From Candidatus Kuenenia stuttgartensis (GTDB taxonomy: Bacteria; Bacteroidota; Bacteroidia; Flavobacteriales_D; Crocinitomicaceae), in contig CALPRR020000028.1 in assembly GCA_943326025.2 (NCBI GenBank), positions 1 to 18,274 on the forward strand: a stretch of DNA of 18,274 nucleotides, given 5' to 3'. Each line of letters opens with the position of its first letter. The first letter of the stretch is position 1. Made by a program: the position numbers and the translations under genes. The notes beneath the pieces were generated by a model, which was not told where the DNA came from, searched no databases, and saw only the letters and a list, made by a program, of their open reading frames with translations. Shown piece after piece: positions 17,086 to 18,274 of this stretch.

Positions 17086-17505
17086 ATGGAAAAATATAAA
17101 ACAGCCGTTGTCAGAAGAGAGCATTTTAATGCTGCACATCGTTTGCATAATGCTAATTGGTCAGATGAAAAAAATAAAGAAGTTTTTGGTAAATGCAACA
17201 ATGAACATTTTCATGGACACAATTATGATTTAGAAGTAAAAGTAATTGGTTTTTGTAATCCTGAAACTGGTTATGTGATAGATACGAAAGTATTATCAAA
17301 GTATATACAGAAAGAAATTTTAGATGTTTTTGATCATCGTAATTTGAATATGGATGTGTCTTATTTTAAACATATCAATCCAACAACAGAAAATGTAGCA
17401 AGAGTCATTTTTGAGATTTTGCGACCTTTAATTAGTAATGAATTAGAACTTAAAATAAAATTATATGAAACCGAACGAAATTTTGTTGAATATCCCGGAG
17501 AATAA
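17086..17505 (+). CDS. 6-pyruvoyl-tetrahydropterin synthase-type enzyme (PTPS, C-x5-HGH class)
   Basis: This is a 139-residue T-fold enzyme acting on 7,8-dihydroneopterin triphosphate. Zinc ligands are H18, H43 and H45; the catalytic triad is C37, D83 and H84; E128 (YETERN) anchors the pterin. The active-site spacing is C-x5-HGH (CNNEHFHGH) as in animal PTPS, not C-x3-HGH as in queuosine QueD. The fragments FGKCNN, DHRNLNMDV, TTENVA and YETERN..EYPGE also closely follow animal PTPS. It is therefore more likely a 6-pyruvoyl-tetrahydropterin synthase than 6-carboxytetrahydropterin synthase, though automatic annotation may call it QueD. A TTG at 17053 is in frame but lies inside the promoter, so ATG 17086 is the start. 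The next gene, folE, begins within its last 41 bases. The activity itself is inferred. Confidence 0.85.
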   Translation: MEKYKTAVVRREHFNAAHRLHNANWSDEKNKEVFGKCNNEHFHGHNYDLEVKVIGFCNPETGYVIDTKVLSKYIQKEILDVFDHRNLNMDVSYFKHINPTTENVARVIFEILRPLISNELELKIKLYETERNFVEYPGE

Positions 17506-18166
17506 TTTTAAGGGATTTAGTAATGACGAAATAGGTGACGAACACTTATTTACTGGATTAGAAACACCATTAAGAGCTGATGCTTTTGATTTATCTGATG
17601 GTGATAAAAAGGATAAAATAGAATTATTGTTTGCAGAAATTATGCAAGTGATGGGATTAGATTTGACAGATGATTCATTGAAAGGAACACCTAAAAGGGT
17701 TGCTAAAATGTATATAGATGAAATATTTTCAGGATTAAATCCATTGAACAAACCGAAAATTGCATTGTTTGATAACAAATATCAATACAATCAAATGCTT
17801 GTTGAAAAGAATATTTCATTCTACTCAAATTGTGAGCATCATTTTGTGCCAATTTATGGTAAAGCACATGTTGCTTATGTATCTTCCGGTAAAGTAATTG
17901 GTTTGTCAAAATTGAATCGTATTGTTCAGTATTTTGCTAAACGACCTCAAGTTCAAGAAAGATTAACGAACCAAATTGCAAATGAACTAGCTGAAATATT
18001 AGGAACAAATGATGTAGCTGTAATAATTGATGCAAAGCATTTATGTGTTTCATCAAGAGGAATAAAAGATGAAACATCTTCTACAATTACGGCATATTAT
18101 GGTGGTGTATTTAACACAACTGAAAAAATCAATGAATTACAGAATTATTTAAAACTTTCATTTTAA
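17465..18166 (+). CDS. folE: GTP cyclohydrolase I
   Basis: This is a 233-residue homodecameric T-fold enzyme converting GTP to 7,8-dihydroneopterin triphosphate, the substrate of the preceding gene product and also the folate precursor. Zinc ligands are C123 and H126 (CEHH) and C194 (HLCVSSRG). Other family motifs are DLTDDSLKGTPKRVAKM, FDNKY, VIGLSKLNRIV and YFAKRPQVQERLT. The ATG at 17465 lies inside the upstream gene, overlapping it by 41 bases; no other ATG occurs before the conserved core, so tight translational coupling is likely. An unconserved N-terminus of about 35 residues precedes the core (ETPLRADAF and on), which is ordinary for Bacteroidota FolE. A second folE elsewhere for folate would support a dedicated role for this copy, but that cannot be seen here. 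Confidence 0.95.
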   Translation: MKPNEILLNIPENNFKGFSNDEIGDEHLFTGLETPLRADAFDLSDGDKKDKIELLFAEIMQVMGLDLTDDSLKGTPKRVAKMYIDEIFSGLNPLNKPKIALFDNKYQYNQMLVEKNISFYSNCEHHFVPIYGKAHVAYVSSGKVIGLSKLNRIVQYFAKRPQVQERLTNQIANELAEILGTNDVAVIIDAKHLCVSSRGIKDETSSTITAYYGGVFNTTEKINELQNYLKLSF

Positions 18167-18177
18167 ATTTTATAAAG

Positions 18178-18274
18178 ATGAAAACAATTGTAGTTGTAGG
18201 AGGAAGTAAAGGCATTGGTTTAGCAATCGTTAAAGAATTTGTAGCGAATTCAAATGTTATTAGTTTGAGTAGAA
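18178..18274 (+). CDS. short-chain dehydrogenase/reductase, N-terminus only (runs off the window)
   Basis: The first 32 codons are present. They show a beta strand (TIVVVGG) followed by the NAD(P)-binding glycine motif GGSKGIG at 8-14 and a helix, then VISLSR, the usual SDR start, where the Arg near the end of the second strand suggests NADPH preference. It begins 11 bases after folE, in the same operon. With GTP cyclohydrolase I and PTPS upstream, a sepiapterin reductase-like role in making a tetrahydrobiopterin-type pterin is the natural reading. The catalytic Ser-Tyr-Lys residues and substrate pocket lie beyond the window, so this is inference from context. Confidence 0.8.
   Translation, partial: MKTIVVVGGSKGIGLAIVKEFVANSNVISLSR

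Noticed and set aside
17086..17505. queD (queuosine pathway), paired with queG in the window
   Set aside because: Active-site spacing is C-x5-HGH and the operon partners are folE and an SDR; it is divided from queG by two genes on the other strand.

Overview
The window is a chromosomal segment from a low-GC member of Bacteroidota, most likely Flavobacteriales. This rests on four things: a complete act-cox operon (alternative complex III followed by cytochrome oxidase subunits II and I), AT-rich spacers with weak Shine-Dalgarno sequences, matches to the Bacteroidota promoter element TAnnTTTG, and RuvB and FolE sequences of the flavobacterial kind. I cannot name the genus. No mobile element, CRISPR array, rRNA or tRNA was seen.

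Region 1 (1-357) is a very AT-rich leader with no gene. It holds a candidate promoter and a small cluster of TGAC/GTCA sites just upstream of actA. Region 2 (358-12257) is one respiratory operon on the plus strand, actA-actB-actC-actD-actE-actF-coxB-coxA, ended by a strong intrinsic terminator. Together these genes encode a quinol:cytochrome c oxidoreductase and the catalytic core of a heme-copper oxidase. Electrons would pass from menaquinol through the ActB Fe-S clusters and ActA/ActE hemes to the CuA centre of CoxB and then to CoxA. Genes for oxidase subunits III and IV are not here.

Region 3 (about 12273-14233) is a two-gene housekeeping unit, ruvB-queG. It converges on region 4 (14230-16939, minus strand), a GT4-type glycosyltransferase followed by an orphan membrane histidine kinase; queG and the kinase gene share one TTAA stop.

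Region 5 (17012-18274, plus strand, running off the end) is a pterin operon: a 6-pyruvoyl-tetrahydropterin synthase of the C-x5-HGH type, GTP cyclohydrolase I, and the start of a short-chain dehydrogenase. These are the three enzyme types of a tetrahydrobiopterin-like pathway. Four copies of a 9-bp palindrome (TGTTWAAYA), at an exact 21-bp period, precede it, overlap its probable promoter and end two bases before its start codon. This array is the most striking unexplained feature in the window and looks like the operator of a cooperative dimeric regulator whose gene is not present here.
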